Made by a program: the position numbers and the translations under genes. Below the pieces are notes generated by a model. That model made no database searches. It had not been told where the DNA came from and saw only the letters and a list, made by a program, of their open reading frames with translations. Shown in pieces: positions 18,546 through 28,282 of a stretch of 64,000 nucleotides of DNA. The DNA is taken from the NCBI RefSeq assembly GCF_001639145.1, contig NZ_LROY01000002.1, positions 1,954,501 through 2,018,500 on the forward strand. The letters are read 5' to 3'. Source of the DNA: Microbulbifer sp. Q7. GTDB lineage: Bacteria; Pseudomonadota; Gammaproteobacteria; Pseudomonadales; Cellvibrionaceae. The stretch's first letter is position 1. The number at the start of each line of letters is the position of its first letter.

Positions 18546-20552
18546 ATGAATTTTTTTGACTATCAGGATAAGGCCCGCCGTAACTCCACCCTGCTGGTGG
18601 CCCTCTTTTCACTGGCGGTATTCGGGCTGATCGCGATAACCACCCTGTTTATCGCATTGCTGACCCACTACTCTCGCGGCCAGGGCTCCACCTCACTGGT
18701 GCAGATGATCGCAGAACTTGGCTGGGATACGATCGCAGGTATTGCCGCAACCATCGCAGCGATTATCGCGATAGCAAGCTACTTTCGCTTACGTCAACTC
18801 GCCGCGGGCGGGCGCGCCATCGCCGAATCACTGGGGGGCAAGAAAATCAACATCGCGCCAAAGACCCTCGCCGAGCAACGCGCACTGAACGTGGTGGAGG
18901 AAATGGCGCTTGCTTCGGGCACCCCGGTGCCCGACGTGTACGTCATCGAGGACGCGGCCATCAATGCCTTTGCCGCCGGCTACAAGTCCACGGACGCGGT
19001 GATCGGGCTAACCCGGGGTTGTATCGAACAACTTAGCCGAGACGAGCTGCAAGGGGTCGTGGCACACGAGTTCAGCCATATTTTCAATGGCGACATGCGT
19101 CTCAATATTCGTATCGTTGGCCTGCTGCACGGCATCCTGATTATCGGCCTCTTGGGAGGAATGCTGGTCCGCGGTGGCCACTTCGGTGGGCGCGACAGCC
19201 GAGGTCGCGCGGCATTGTTCGGCATTGGTGCGGGGCTGCTGATCATCGGTTATACCGGGACGTTTTTTGGCAACCTGATCAAGTCGGCCGTGAGCCGTCA
19301 GCGCGAATATCTGGCGGATGCTTCCGCGGTACAGTTCACGCGCAGCAACCGGGGGATTGCCGGCGCACTGAAAAAGATCGGCGGACACGCAGCAGGCTCC
19401 AACCTGCAGGCGGCCAACGCCAGTGAGTTCAGCCACATGTATTTTGCCAGCAGCCTCAAGCATTCACTGCTGGGGCTGTTTGCCACACACCCTCCCCTCG
19501 CTGCGCGCATTACACGCCTGGATCCGCAGTGGAGAGGCTTCGGCACATCGCCATCCCCGGTGTCTCATCCGCCATCTGAGGCGGGGCACGCAGGGATCGC
19601 TGGTGATGTCCCGGTATCAATGTTGGATCAGGCAGTGGCCATCCCAGAGGGTGCTGACCGGCACGCCAGCAACACCTATCAAGCCCAGCTGGATCAGGTG
19701 ATGGATACCGTCGACAATAATATCGCGGCGCCCTCCGCCACTCAGCTGGAGCTGGGCCGCAACCTGCTGTCGAGAGCGCCCGCGAGCCTGAAGGCGGCCG
19801 CACACGATCCCTTCGCGGCCAGAGCATTGATTTACGGGCTAATCATGTCGCCTGAGCAACAGGCACTGCAGCTCGACATACTGACACGCTCCGCGCACCC
19901 CGCCGTGCTGCGGGAGTTCGCCCAACTGCAACCGGCGCTGGCGGAAATGCCGGAAGAGTGCCGACTGCCACTGGTGGACCTGAGTATTCCTGCACTCAAG
20001 GCACTCGCTCCCCAGCAATACCAGATCTTTAAGCGCAACGTCATCAAGCTGCTACGTGCCGATGGCAAGGTAGAAGTGCGGGAGTGGGCACTGTATCGGG
20101 TACTGATGCACGCTCTGGAGTCCAATCCAGATCGTCATCGTAAGATCGATACTCGCAAAAATAGATCGGGAAGCGTCACCGATGCCCAGCAGTTTTTACT
20201 GGCGGCCATGGCACATGCGGACAACACAGAGTATTTGGTGGCAAAACGTGCCTTTGAGGCCGGAGCGCGCGCACTGGGCGTCACCCCTGTCCCGCTACCG
20301 GCAGGTTCAGACATCACCCTGCAACGACTGGATAAGGCGATTGCGATCGCCAGTGACACGGCCCCCTTGCAGAAGCCATTACTGTTGAAAGCCCTGGCCA
20401 CCACACTGGCCCATGATGGCATCATTGCCGGGCGCGAGATCGAACTACTCCGGGCGATCGCCGACTGCCTGGACTGCCCGATGCCCCCTGTACCGGGGAT
20501 CACCCCTGCTGACACGGCAAGCGTGGGGCGCCTTTCAACCCACACCAGCTGA
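18546..20552 (+). CDS. M48 (HtpX-like) membrane metalloprotease with long C-terminal extension
   Basis: 668 residues. Two N-terminal membrane helices (about 15-42 and 60-80), zinc-binding HEFSH at 174-178 and a third ligand probably E254 in REYLAD, with two more hydrophobic segments between (about 190-245). After about residue 325 there is a 340-residue extension, including two helical segments reading LLRADGKVEVREWAL and TLAHDGIIAGREIELL that resemble the acidic DG-x-E pattern of TerB-type domains. Paired with lemA; the pair suggests envelope proteolysis, but the substrate is unknown. Confidence 0.88.
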   Translation: MNFFDYQDKARRNSTLLVALFSLAVFGLIAITTLFIALLTHYSRGQGSTSLVQMIAELGWDTIAGIAATIAAIIAIASYFRLRQLAAGGRAIAESLGGKKINIAPKTLAEQRALNVVEEMALASGTPVPDVYVIEDAAINAFAAGYKSTDAVIGLTRGCIEQLSRDELQGVVAHEFSHIFNGDMRLNIRIVGLLHGILIIGLLGGMLVRGGHFGGRDSRGRAALFGIGAGLLIIGYTGTFFGNLIKSAVSRQREYLADASAVQFTRSNRGIAGALKKIGGHAAGSNLQAANASEFSHMYFASSLKHSLLGLFATHPPLAARITRLDPQWRGFGTSPSPVSHPPSEAGHAGIAGDVPVSMLDQAVAIPEGADRHASNTYQAQLDQVMDTVDNNIAAPSATQLELGRNLLSRAPASLKAAAHDPFAARALIYGLIMSPEQQALQLDILTRSAHPAVLREFAQLQPALAEMPEECRLPLVDLSIPALKALAPQQYQIFKRNVIKLLRADGKVEVREWALYRVLMHALESNPDRHRKIDTRKNRSGSVTDAQQFLLAAMAHADNTEYLVAKRAFEAGARALGVTPVPLPAGSDITLQRLDKAIAIASDTAPLQKPLLLKALATTLAHDGIIAGREIELLRAIADCLDCPMPPVPGITPADTASVGRLSTHTS

Positions 20553-20559
20553 CCCTGAG

Positions 20560-20599
20560 CCGGGCGCTCAGCGCCCGGACGTCTTCACGCGAAAGCGTG
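20560..20599. terminator. Two adjacent hairpins between convergent genes
   Basis: First hairpin CCGGGCGC-TCA-GCGCCCGG (20560-20578), then CACGC-GAAA-GCGTG (20586-20599), the latter with a GNRA tetraloop. No U-run follows in either direction, so intrinsic termination is uncertain; they may instead protect the 3' ends of the two converging transcripts. Confidence 0.5.
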
Positions 20600-20624
20600 C
20601 CTCAAGCGCTTTACCCAATTCCAA

Positions 20625-21242
20625 TTAGCCGTGCTGGTATACCGGGCCAATTCCCATGCTCCAGAGGATCACCGTTCCTATGCGGACCGACACCAGCAAC
20701 ACCAATCCCACCGTGACCACCGACGACGCGTACACAAACGCGCGCTCCTTGTCGATATTCATCAGGATGGGAATACCCTCGTAAATGAGGTAAATGGAAT
20801 ACGCGGTCGCCAGGAGGGTAACAGCGGCATTCAGCCACAGGTTTGGATAGAGACCGATAAAACCGGCAAGAAAAATGGGCGTGGTGACAAATACGGCCAG
20901 CGCAGTCCCCTCGTAGTGCCGCATCGCCTCGTCACCTTCAACTTTAAAGCTCTTTGCCATCCAGTTGATAAATTCGCCAAATATATAAACCCCAAACAAC
21001 ATGGCAAAGTAGGTAAGCACACAGAGTGTAAGTGCGCTGCCCGGTGTCAGCTTCTGTACATTGTCACCAACGGTAAACCCCACCTGGGTCACGCCGATAT
21101 ACGCCGAAACCACCGGAATCAGGGCCAGAATGGGTACGTGGCTCAAGAAAACCTGCACAAACGAGTGCTTGTCAGACCGGATTGCCTGCCACTCTTTGTC
21201 CGGGTTGGTGAATATGCCAATGGTATGACTGAGTAATTTCAT
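20625..21242 (-). CDS. Yip1-family inner-membrane protein
   Basis: 205 residues with about five hydrophobic helices and an N-terminal segment MKLLSHTIGIFTNPDKEWQAI typical of bacterial Yip1-domain proteins, whose function is unknown. The start at 21242 is supported by GGAGG just upstream; longer readings include an unlikely Cys-rich leader. Stand-alone gene, convergent with the M48 protease gene. Confidence 0.85.
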   Translation of the reverse strand: MKLLSHTIGIFTNPDKEWQAIRSDKHSFVQVFLSHVPILALIPVVSAYIGVTQVGFTVGDNVQKLTPGSALTLCVLTYFAMLFGVYIFGEFINWMAKSFKVEGDEAMRHYEGTALAVFVTTPIFLAGFIGLYPNLWLNAAVTLLATAYSIYLIYEGIPILMNIDKERAFVYASSVVTVGLVLLVSVRIGTVILWSMGIGPVYQHG

Positions 21243-21390
21243 TAGTGTCCCTCCTGTGCACCGCATGCATGCAGTATCGGAAGGGCGGCGGCAATTCACC
21301 AATCAATAACAGGAATACGGCGTCATTTTTTACGCCAGCGGACAATCTGCCGGCATATAGCGCCTGCGCGCAGGGAAAAGACATAAGAAA

Positions 21391-21411
21391 AACCCCGGAA
21401 AAACCGGGGTT
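21391..21411 (-). terminator. Terminator of the pet-ssp transcript
   Basis: Minus strand AACCCCGG-TTTTT-CCGGGGTT followed by TTTCTT: an 8-base-pair stem with a U-rich tail 25 bases after sspB. Confidence 0.85.
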
Positions 21412-21436
21412 CAGACATTGCCGAAAGCGATACCGA

Positions 21437-21844
21437 CTATTTGACCACCCGCAGGGACGGCTTTTTGGACGGCTTCTTGAGCGTTGTGGGAGGCGTTGGC
21501 TCTGGCGGCTCCGGGGTTTCTTCCGGCTCGAACACCATACCCTGGCCATTTTCGCGCGCGTAGATGCCAACCACAGCGCCAACCGGTACCTGAATATCTG
21601 TGGGCACACCACCAAAACGCGCGTTAAAGCGAATGGCATAGTTGTCCATGGTCAGACCCATCACAGCGGTCTCCGAGACGTTCAGCACAATCTGACCGTC
21701 CTCATTTACATGCTGCTGAGGGACCAGAACGCCATTCAGGTGCGTGTCTACCAACAGATATGGGGTGCACTTGTTGTCAGTGATCCATTCGTAAAACGCC
21801 CGCAACAAATACGGGCGGTTTGAGGTCATCGGCGGCTTGTTCAA
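21437..21844 (-). CDS. sspB: SspB, ClpXP specificity adaptor
   Basis: Adaptor that delivers ssrA-tagged proteins to ClpXP. 135 residues: folded N-terminal domain (about 8-108), a proline- and glutamate-rich flexible linker (EPEETPEPPEPTPP), and the C-terminal ClpX-binding tail ending LRVVK. An alternative start lies five codons in (MTSNRP). Eight bases downstream of sspA. Confidence 0.95.
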   Translation of the reverse strand: MNKPPMTSNRPYLLRAFYEWITDNKCTPYLLVDTHLNGVLVPQQHVNEDGQIVLNVSETAVMGLTMDNYAIRFNARFGGVPTDIQVPVGAVVGIYARENGQGMVFEPEETPEPPEPTPPTTLKKPSKKPSLRVVK

Positions 21845-21852
21845 TCAGCACC

Positions 21853-22482
21853 TCATGAGCGCATTTCGCGCTCGAACTCGGTCAGGCTCTGCTGGAATGC
21901 CTCGCGGGCAAACAGGCGGTCCATATAATCCAACAGCGGCTTGGCCTGCTTGGTCTTGGGCAGCGCGATTTCCAGCTGGTCAAGACGCCACAGCAACGGT
22001 GCCATGCAGCAGTCCACCAGTGAGAACTCTTCATTGAAGAAGTACGGCAGGTCGGTGAACATCGGGGCGATACCCACCAGGCTGTCGCGGAGCTCCTTGC
22101 GAGCTGCCGCCACGTCTTTGCCACCAGCGAGAATCTTGTCGACCAGCGGGCACCAGTCGCGCTCGATCCGATACATGATCTGACGGCTCTGGGCGCGGGC
22201 CACCGGATAGACCGGCAGTAACGGCGGATGCGGGAAACGTTCGTCCAGGTACTCCATCATCACCTTGGTTTCGAACAGCACCAGCTCACGGTCAACCAGG
22301 GTTGGCAGGGAGTTATAGGGATTCATATCCGCCAGTTCGGACGGCTTGTCATCCGGGTCAACATCAATGATGTCTACGGAGACGCCTTTTTCCGCCAGGA
22401 CAATACGTACCCTGTGGCTGAAATGACAACGACCATCAGAAAAGAAGGTCATGGAGGAGCGCTTGTTGGTCGGCACACCCAT
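21853..22482 (-). CDS. sspA: SspA, stringent starvation protein A
   Basis: GST-fold RNA-polymerase-associated protein, 209 residues. The N-terminal thioredoxin-like part starts [21 protein letters not shown] and includes [18 protein letters not shown]; a helical C-terminal domain follows. It lies directly after the bc1 genes, as in pseudomonads, and is probably on the same transcript. Confidence 0.94.
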   Translation of the reverse strand: MGVPTNKRSSMTFFSDGRCHFSHRVRIVLAEKGVSVDIIDVDPDDKPSELADMNPYNSLPTLVDRELVLFETKVMMEYLDERFPHPPLLPVYPVARAQSRQIMYRIERDWCPLVDKILAGGKDVAAARKELRDSLVGIAPMFTDLPYFFNEEFSLVDCCMAPLLWRLDQLEIALPKTKQAKPLLDYMDRLFAREAFQQSLTEFEREMRS

Positions 22483-22607
22483 TGTGAAACTACCTCAGTC
22501 TACTGGCCAGACAAAGTCCGGCACCGGTTCAAAACGGAAACCGGGCGGTTGGGCCACAACCGGAATACCGGCGGCCCACCACCCGGGAAAATCTGCCTGC
22601 CTGGCGT

Positions 22608-24809
22608 TTAGTGGTGTACGTCTTTCCAATATTCGCGATTCAGAAGCCACGCGAAGATGAAGAACACCAGGATGAATGCCAGCACGTAAAAACCGATGCG
22701 CTTGCGGGTTTCCGCCATGGGCTCGGCGATGTACTCCATGAAGTTCACCAGGTCGTAAACGGCCTGATCGTACTGCACGTCATCCATAGAGCCTTTCACA
22801 GCACCCACTTGCAGGCTGCCGCAGTCCGCATCCATGATGGGGTTGCCCAGCTCGTCGCGAACCACCTTGCCGTGATCCCGCTTGGGGCCCGGCGCGCACT
22901 CTGGCAGCCCCTGAAGCTCCATCAGAACGTGCGGCATACCCACGTTGGGGAACACCTTGTTGTTCACACCAAGCGGACGGCTGTCATCTTTGTAAAAACT
23001 ACGCAGATAAGTGTATAGCCATTCCGGAGAGCGAGCGCGCGCAACCAGGGTCAAATCCGGTGGGGTTGTACCAAACCAGGTCTTGGAATCTTCAGGCTTC
23101 ATGGAAATCTGCATCAGATCGCCAATCTTGCTGTCTCCGAGTACCAGATTCTGGACCATCAACTCCGTCGGGATATCCAGATCGGTGGCCACCCGCTCCC
23201 AGCGGGAGAAGTTGGCACTGTGGCAGCCCATGCAGTAGTTCACAAAGTACTTGGCACCGCGCTGCAGCGAAGGCTTGTCGTTGAGGTCTACATTGATGTA
23301 GTCCAGCTCAACAGAGCTCTCGGCTCCCACCGCCTTGATCGGGATAAAGGTCAGCAGCAGTACGGCGATGACTCCACCAAACAGCACGATGAATGTCTTG
23401 CTACCGGACGGGCTGGTAACACGCGCAGGTTCCGGGTGGACCACGTCTCGGTCGGTCAGCCACGGCAGCAGTGCAAAGAAGGCCGCGAATGCCAGAGACA
23501 TGGCACAGACGAACAGGCTCGCCTTCCAGTTAACCACCGCCATCCACAGGAACAGCACTCCGAAAATGCCGCTCACAATCCAGGAGGCAAGGCTTTTACG
23601 TGTGGTCGGATTCGTCCAGATCGGCATGGTGACGAAGAACGCGAAGTAGAACAGGGTCGCGACCTGCGCCAGGAAGTTACGTCCGGGGGTCGGGGACTTC
23701 ACACCGAGATAACCCAGGATGATGAACACCGCAGCGAATACCAGCAGCAGCACCTTGGGCAAAATACCCTTGTAACGGATGGACCGTACCGGGCTCTTGT
23801 CGAGCCAGGGCAGCACAAACAGGATCGCAATCGCCGCACCCATGGCCACCAGGCCAAGGAACTTCGCCGTCAGCGGGCCAATATCAATGGTGACCGCACG
23901 CAGCACCGCGTAGAACGGGGTGAAATACCAGACCGGCGCAATATGCTCCGGGGTCTTCAGCGGGTTCGCCTCTTCAAAGTTGGCGTATTCCAGGAAGAAT
24001 CCACCCATTTCCGGGAAGAAGAACACCACCACACAGAACGCGAACAGGAACACTGCGATACCAACCAGGTCGTGCACGGTGTAGTACGGGTGGAAAGCAA
24101 CGCCATCCAGCGGTACGCCGTTTTCGTCCTTGTTTTTCTTGATATCAATGCCATCGGGGTTGTTGGAACCCACTTCATGCAGCGCAAGAATGTGTAGGAC
24201 AACCAACAGGACCAGCACCAGCGGCAGCGCGATCACATGCAGTGAGAAGAAGCGCGTCAGGGTAATTCCGGAGATCAGGTAGTCACCGCGAATCCATTGC
24301 ACCAGGTCCTCACCGATGCCCGGGACTGCACCGAACAGGGATACGATCACCTGGGCACCCCAGTAGGACATCTGGCCCCAGGGCAGCACGTAGCCCATAA
24401 AGGCCTCGGCCATCAGCACCAGGTAAATGCACATACCGAATATCCACACCAGCTCCCGCGGCGGCTTGTACGAGCCGTACATCAGGCCGCGGAACATGTG
24501 CAGGTACACCACCACGAAGAATGCAGAGGCACCGGTAGAGTGCAGATAGCGAATAATCCACCCCATCTCTACATCGCGCATGATGTATTCGACAGACGCG
24601 AATGCGCCCTCGGCGGTGGGAGTATAGCTCATGACCAGCCAGATACCGGTCAGCAGCTGGTTCACCAGAACCAGCATGGACAGAACGCCGAAGAAGTACC
24701 ACAGGTTGAAGTTTTTGGGCGCGTAGTACTTGCCCATGTGGGTATCCCACGCGCGGTAGATCGGCAGTCGCTGATCAACCCAATCACCCAGTGCAGTTAA
24801 CCAGTTCAT
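22608..24809 (-). CDS. petBC: Cytochrome b - cytochrome c1 fusion of the bc1 complex
   Basis: One uninterrupted 733-residue frame. Residues 1-400 are cytochrome b: heme-ligand histidines H90, H104, H191 and H206, and the Qo motif as PVWY (in PEHIAPVWYF) rather than PEWY. Two further hydrophobic helices (about 408-450) and a linker lead to a signal-like helix (471-490) with VGA-ES as a likely processing site, then cytochrome c1 with heme motif CMGCH (526-530), the methionine-bearing VFPNVGMPHVL, and a C-terminal anchor ending EYWKDVHH. In most gammaproteobacteria petB and petC are separate genes; in Bradyrhizobium the fused fbcH product is cut after synthesis. No internal stop, and no obvious internal ribosome site, is visible at the junction. 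It overlaps petA by 4 bases. Confidence 0.93.
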   Translation of the reverse strand: MNWLTALGDWVDQRLPIYRAWDTHMGKYYAPKNFNLWYFFGVLSMLVLVNQLLTGIWLVMSYTPTAEGAFASVEYIMRDVEMGWIIRYLHSTGASAFFVVVYLHMFRGLMYGSYKPPRELVWIFGMCIYLVLMAEAFMGYVLPWGQMSYWGAQVIVSLFGAVPGIGEDLVQWIRGDYLISGITLTRFFSLHVIALPLVLVLLVVLHILALHEVGSNNPDGIDIKKNKDENGVPLDGVAFHPYYTVHDLVGIAVFLFAFCVVVFFFPEMGGFFLEYANFEEANPLKTPEHIAPVWYFTPFYAVLRAVTIDIGPLTAKFLGLVAMGAAIAILFVLPWLDKSPVRSIRYKGILPKVLLLVFAAVFIILGYLGVKSPTPGRNFLAQVATLFYFAFFVTMPIWTNPTTRKSLASWIVSGIFGVLFLWMAVVNWKASLFVCAMSLAFAAFFALLPWLTDRDVVHPEPARVTSPSGSKTFIVLFGGVIAVLLLTFIPIKAVGAESSVELDYINVDLNDKPSLQRGAKYFVNYCMGCHSANFSRWERVATDLDIPTELMVQNLVLGDSKIGDLMQISMKPEDSKTWFGTTPPDLTLVARARSPEWLYTYLRSFYKDDSRPLGVNNKVFPNVGMPHVLMELQGLPECAPGPKRDHGKVVRDELGNPIMDADCGSLQVGAVKGSMDDVQYDQAVYDLVNFMEYIAEPMAETRKRIGFYVLAFILVFFIFAWLLNREYWKDVHH

Positions 24810-25405
24810 GCGCTGCCCTCCTGATCCACACCAATCACGATTACATCATCACCCTCATAGGAGTAAGGAGGTACTTCCATATTCAGCGGTGCGGGCACGC
24901 CGGTATAGACACGCCCGGCCAGGTCATACTTGGAGCCGTGACAGGCGCAGAAGAAGCCACCCATCCACTCGTCGCCGCCGAGGTCGGCCGTACCAACTTC
25001 CGGGCGATACATTGGTGCACAACCCAGGTGGGTGCAAAGGCCAACCAGAACCAGTGTCTGGGCCTTGATCGCACGGTTTTCCGGATTGACATAGGCAGGC
25101 TGTTTGGACTCTGCGGACTCAGGGTCGCGCAGGAATTGAGCCACTTTCGGGAGGTTATCCAGCGCCTCCTGGGTACGGCGTACCACATAAACCGGCTTGC
25201 CACGCCACTCTACCGTGACCATTTGGCCCGGTTCCAGCTTGCCGATATTGTATTTCACTGGCGCACCGGCCGCCTTGGCCTTGGCACTCGGATTCCATGA
25301 AGCGACAAAAGGTACTGCGACCCCAACCGCACCGGCACCACCCACAACGGAGGTGGCCGCGGTCAGGAATCGACGACGCCCCACATTTACACCGTCATCA
25401 CTCAT
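24806..25405 (-). CDS. petA: Rieske iron-sulfur subunit of the bc1 complex
   Basis: Transfers electrons from quinol to cytochrome c1. 199 residues: twin-arginine signal GRRRFLTAATS and membrane anchor (about 10-35), then the cluster-binding motifs CTHLGC and CACHGS carrying the two Cys and two His ligands. First gene of the pet unit, coupled to the b/c1 fusion by an ATGA overlap. Confidence 0.96.
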   Translation of the reverse strand: MSDDGVNVGRRRFLTAATSVVGGAGAVGVAVPFVASWNPSAKAKAAGAPVKYNIGKLEPGQMVTVEWRGKPVYVVRRTQEALDNLPKVAQFLRDPESAESKQPAYVNPENRAIKAQTLVLVGLCTHLGCAPMYRPEVGTADLGGDEWMGGFFCACHGSKYDLAGRVYTGVPAPLNMEVPPYSYEGDDVIVIGVDQEGSA

Positions 25406-25867
25406 GACGTAGATCTCCCATCACAGCGCCCCGTAACTTATCGCACGACAAGTCCAAGGCTGACTGGCCCAAACCCAAAATTCTGGAAGCTCTCCGCGGT
25501 AAATTAGCAACGCTGCCTTGTGCGCTGAATCAAATCAGGCATACACGGCAGCAAGGATGTCATCCTAAAGGTTCGAGCTGATGTTCGAGACCAGATAGAA
25601 CAGAGCATCCATACAGTGGCGCACAAAGCACCACTGCGAACGCCAAGACTTACTCGAGAAACTCCCCTACAACTGGCCCGCTCGCTTGACCATAGAACAA
25701 AGTAGCCAAACCCCAAGTGCAAGCGGCTAGAAATCCGCGCAATGTTAAAGAAAATGCCAAATTGATACAAGGTGAAACCGGCGGGGAACACCAGTGGCCC
25801 TGCCGCCAACCGGCGAAATAATAACCAACCCTGATCTGCAGCCTTGCGCGGGGAAGGCACTGCAGGC
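25406..25867. other. Intergenic region between petA and rpsI
   Basis: About 460 bases without a supportable gene. It must hold the petA promoter; I see no consensus sigma-70 pair close to the start. Base composition is more A/T-rich than the flanking genes. No repeat or RNA motif was recognised. Confidence 0.5.
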
Positions 25868-25893
25868 AAAAAAAAGCCCGGCAATTGCCGGGC
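25868..25893 (-). terminator. rpsI terminator
   Basis: Perfect 18-base palindrome GCCCGGCAATTGCCGGGC (25876-25893), followed on the minus strand by eight T residues. It separates the ribosomal-protein transcript from the pet genes. Confidence 0.9.
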
Positions 25894-25914
25894 AAAAAAT
25901 CCAGAAATTCTCGC

Positions 25915-26307
25915 TTAACGCTTGGAGAATTGCGGCTTCTTACGCGCTTTGCGCAGACCGACTTTCTTACGCTCAACGGCACGCGCATCGCGAGTCACGT
26001 AGCCAGCTGCACGCAGCGGCTGACGCAGAGACTCGTCGTATTGCATCAGAGCGCGAGTCAGGCCGTGGCGAATAGCGCCCGCCTGGCCAAAGGAACCGCC
26101 GCCCTTCACAGTGACGTTGATGTCAAATTTTTCAACCATGTCGACCATTTCCAGCGGCTGACGCACGATCATGCGCGCCACTTCGCGGCCAAAATATTCG
26201 TCCAGAGTGCGACCGTTTACGCTGATTTTACCTTCACCCTGCGCGATGAATACGCGAGCGGTAGAGGTCTTGCGACGGCCGGTACCGTAGTATTGAGTAG
26301 TTGCCAT
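25915..26307 (-). CDS. rpsI: Ribosomal protein S9
   Basis: 130 residues, the usual length, beginning [20 protein letters not shown] and ending in the basic tail [11 protein letters not shown] that reaches toward the P-site tRNA. The start at 26307 excludes a 16-codon upstream extension lacking homology. 13 bases after rplM. Confidence 0.98.
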   Translation of the reverse strand: MATTQYYGTGRRKTSTARVFIAQGEGKISVNGRTLDEYFGREVARMIVRQPLEMVDMVEKFDINVTVKGGGSFGQAGAIRHGLTRALMQYDESLRQPLRAAGYVTRDARAVERKKVGLRKARKKPQFSKR

Positions 26308-26320
26308 GAGAATGTTCCGT

Positions 26321-26749
26321 TTAGATCGACAGTTCAATCGGCTGCTGTGCCGCATGAGGATGTTCGCTACCTTTATACACCTTCAATTTCTTGAACATGG
26401 CGCGGCCCAGAGGACCTTTAGGAAGCATGCCTTTTACCGCACTTTGGATAGTACGCTCAGGCGCCTTGTCGATCAGCTTCTCAAAGCTGATGGATTTAAG
26501 ACCACCAGGGTAGCCGGAGTGGCTGTGGTAAATCTTGTCTTTGGCCTTGTTGCCGGTCACGCGAACCTTCTCGGCGTTAATTACTACGATGTAATCACCG
26601 GTGTCCACGTGGGGCGTGTATTCAGGCTTGTGCTTGCCACGCAGGCGGTGAGCAATCTCGGCGGAAATACGGCCGAGAGTCTTGTCCGCAGCGTCAACAA
26701 TGTACCAGTCGCGAGTGACCGCTTCCGGCTTGGCACTGTAAGTCTTCAT
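26321..26749 (-). CDS. rplM: Ribosomal protein L13
   Basis: 142 residues as in E. coli, beginning [20 protein letters not shown]. The start at 26749 is fixed by homology; the longer open frame crosses the promoter. First gene of the rplM-rpsI operon, in which L13 acts as autoregulator in E. coli. Confidence 0.98.
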   Translation of the reverse strand: MKTYSAKPEAVTRDWYIVDAADKTLGRISAEIAHRLRGKHKPEYTPHVDTGDYIVVINAEKVRVTGNKAKDKIYHSHSGYPGGLKSISFEKLIDKAPERTIQSAVKGMLPKGPLGRAMFKKLKVYKGSEHPHAAQQPIELSI

Positions 26750-26807
26750 GTTATAAAACACCTGTATATGGCCCCGGGAATGGAGCCGTCCCACGAAAAG
26801 AGCGCGA

Positions 26808-26836
26808 ATACTACATAAGCACCACGGGCTTTTCAA
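26808..26836 (-). promoter_or_regulatory. rplM-rpsI promoter
   Basis: Minus strand TTGAAA, 17 bases, TAGTAT, about 60 bases before the rplM ATG. Box quality and ideal spacing support a strong sigma-70 promoter. Confidence 0.75.
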
Positions 26837-26885
26837 GCTCAAAATTGGGCGATATGTGACCAACCGGAGCCATTCCCGCGACGCC

Positions 26886-28025
26886 CTATTCCGGTCGATG
26901 GGGTCGGGCCAGATACTCCCGCGACTGCATCTCCTGCAGGCGACTCATGGTTCGATCGAACTCAAAGCGCAACTGGCGACCACTGTACAGAGACTCGATC
27001 GGCTCCGCGGCGGACACCACCAGCTTGACGCTGCGGTCATAAAACTCATCGACCAGATTGATAAAGCGCCGCGCCTGGCTTTCCATACGCCCGTCCATTT
27101 GCGGCACACTGGCAAGCAATACAGTATGAAACTCCCGCGCCAGCTCGATATAGTCATTCTGCGAGCGCGGACCATCACACAGCTCGGCAAATTCGAACCA
27201 GGCTACGTCGTCCGCCAGGCGGCTGGCCACGATCGGGCGCCCCTCAATATCCAGAGTAACCGACTCGCGCACTTCAGATCCCTCCACCATCAGGCTGGCA
27301 AAGGAGCGATGCAGGCTTTTATCGGCCTGGTCATCCAGCGGGCTGTGATACAGCTCGGCCATTTCCAGCGCGCGCAACCGGTAATCCACCCCGTTATCCA
27401 CATTGACGACTTCGGTGTGCTCGAGCAGTAGGTCAATGGCCGGCAAAAATCGCGCGCGCTGAAGCCCATCCTTATATAAGCCCTCCGGTATGATGTTGGA
27501 GGTCGCCACCAGGGTAACGCCCCGCGCGAACAGGGCGTCCAGCAGATTCGCCAGAATCATCGCATCGGTGATATCAGACACAAAAAACTCATCAAAGCAC
27601 AGTACACGCGCCCTGCCGGCAATACGTTCCGCCACTTTATCCAGCGGGTTTTTCTCTCCAGATAACGCTTTCAACTGCCGGTGTACATCGCGCATAAAAC
27701 GGTGGAAGTGCGTACGCTGCTTCTCCTCAAACGGCAGCGACTCGAAAAACGCATCCATCAGATACGTCTTGCCGCGGCCGACGCCCCCCCAGAAATAGAG
27801 GCCCTTCACCGGCTCCCGTTGCTTCTGCCAGAGCGCTTTCAGGCGGCGCACCACCCTGCCCCCGCCCGCGTCCGCTGCGCGCAACCGCTCGTACAGGTCC
27901 TGCAACTTTTCCACGGCGGCCCGCTGTGCTGGATCCTCGACAAAATCGGGACGCTGCAGGTCTCGCTGGTAGCGCTCCATGGGCGTCAGGCGCATGGGAT
28001 CGGACGAGGAGGATTCCGTGACCAT
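26886..28025 (-). CDS. zapE: ZapE, AFG1-type division ATPase
   Basis: 379-residue P-loop ATPase of the AFG1 family; in E. coli ZapE acts at the Z-ring under stress. Walker A GGVGRGKT (80-87), Walker B LCFDEF (142-147), and the family's [19 protein letters not shown]. Upstream of rplM in the same direction, but with its own 136-base gap that contains the rplM promoter. Confidence 0.95.
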   Translation of the reverse strand: MVTESSSSDPMRLTPMERYQRDLQRPDFVEDPAQRAAVEKLQDLYERLRAADAGGGRVVRRLKALWQKQREPVKGLYFWGGVGRGKTYLMDAFFESLPFEEKQRTHFHRFMRDVHRQLKALSGEKNPLDKVAERIAGRARVLCFDEFFVSDITDAMILANLLDALFARGVTLVATSNIIPEGLYKDGLQRARFLPAIDLLLEHTEVVNVDNGVDYRLRALEMAELYHSPLDDQADKSLHRSFASLMVEGSEVRESVTLDIEGRPIVASRLADDVAWFEFAELCDGPRSQNDYIELAREFHTVLLASVPQMDGRMESQARRFINLVDEFYDRSVKLVVSAAEPIESLYSGRQLRFEFDRTMSRLQEMQSREYLARPHRPE

Positions 28026-28282
28026 CTATTCAAAACCGTTCGTAAATTTTTAAAACCATCAGCCATGACAGACAGAACAACAGGTACTCTGCCGGGGAAG
28101 CGACCGACTGCACACCACCCCGAGCCACAGAAAAGCCCCGGCACACGGCGTTTGGCGCGCACTTTACCAAATCCATCACGTATTGACACAAACCTCAGCA
28201 GGGCGCGACGGTCGTAATTGCGTATAATAAGGCCACCGTCAGGGATGACTGGTGCCACTATTTATCTTGAGGAGGATGTAAC

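Noticed and set aside
23220..24197. 325-codon plus-strand open frame opposite cytochrome b/c1
   Set aside because: His/Gln/Arg-rich shadow; the opposite strand has the heme motifs.
25504..25884. 126-codon minus-strand frame between petA and rpsI
   Set aside because: Overlaps the rpsI terminator and shows neither a ribosome site nor a plausible protein composition.
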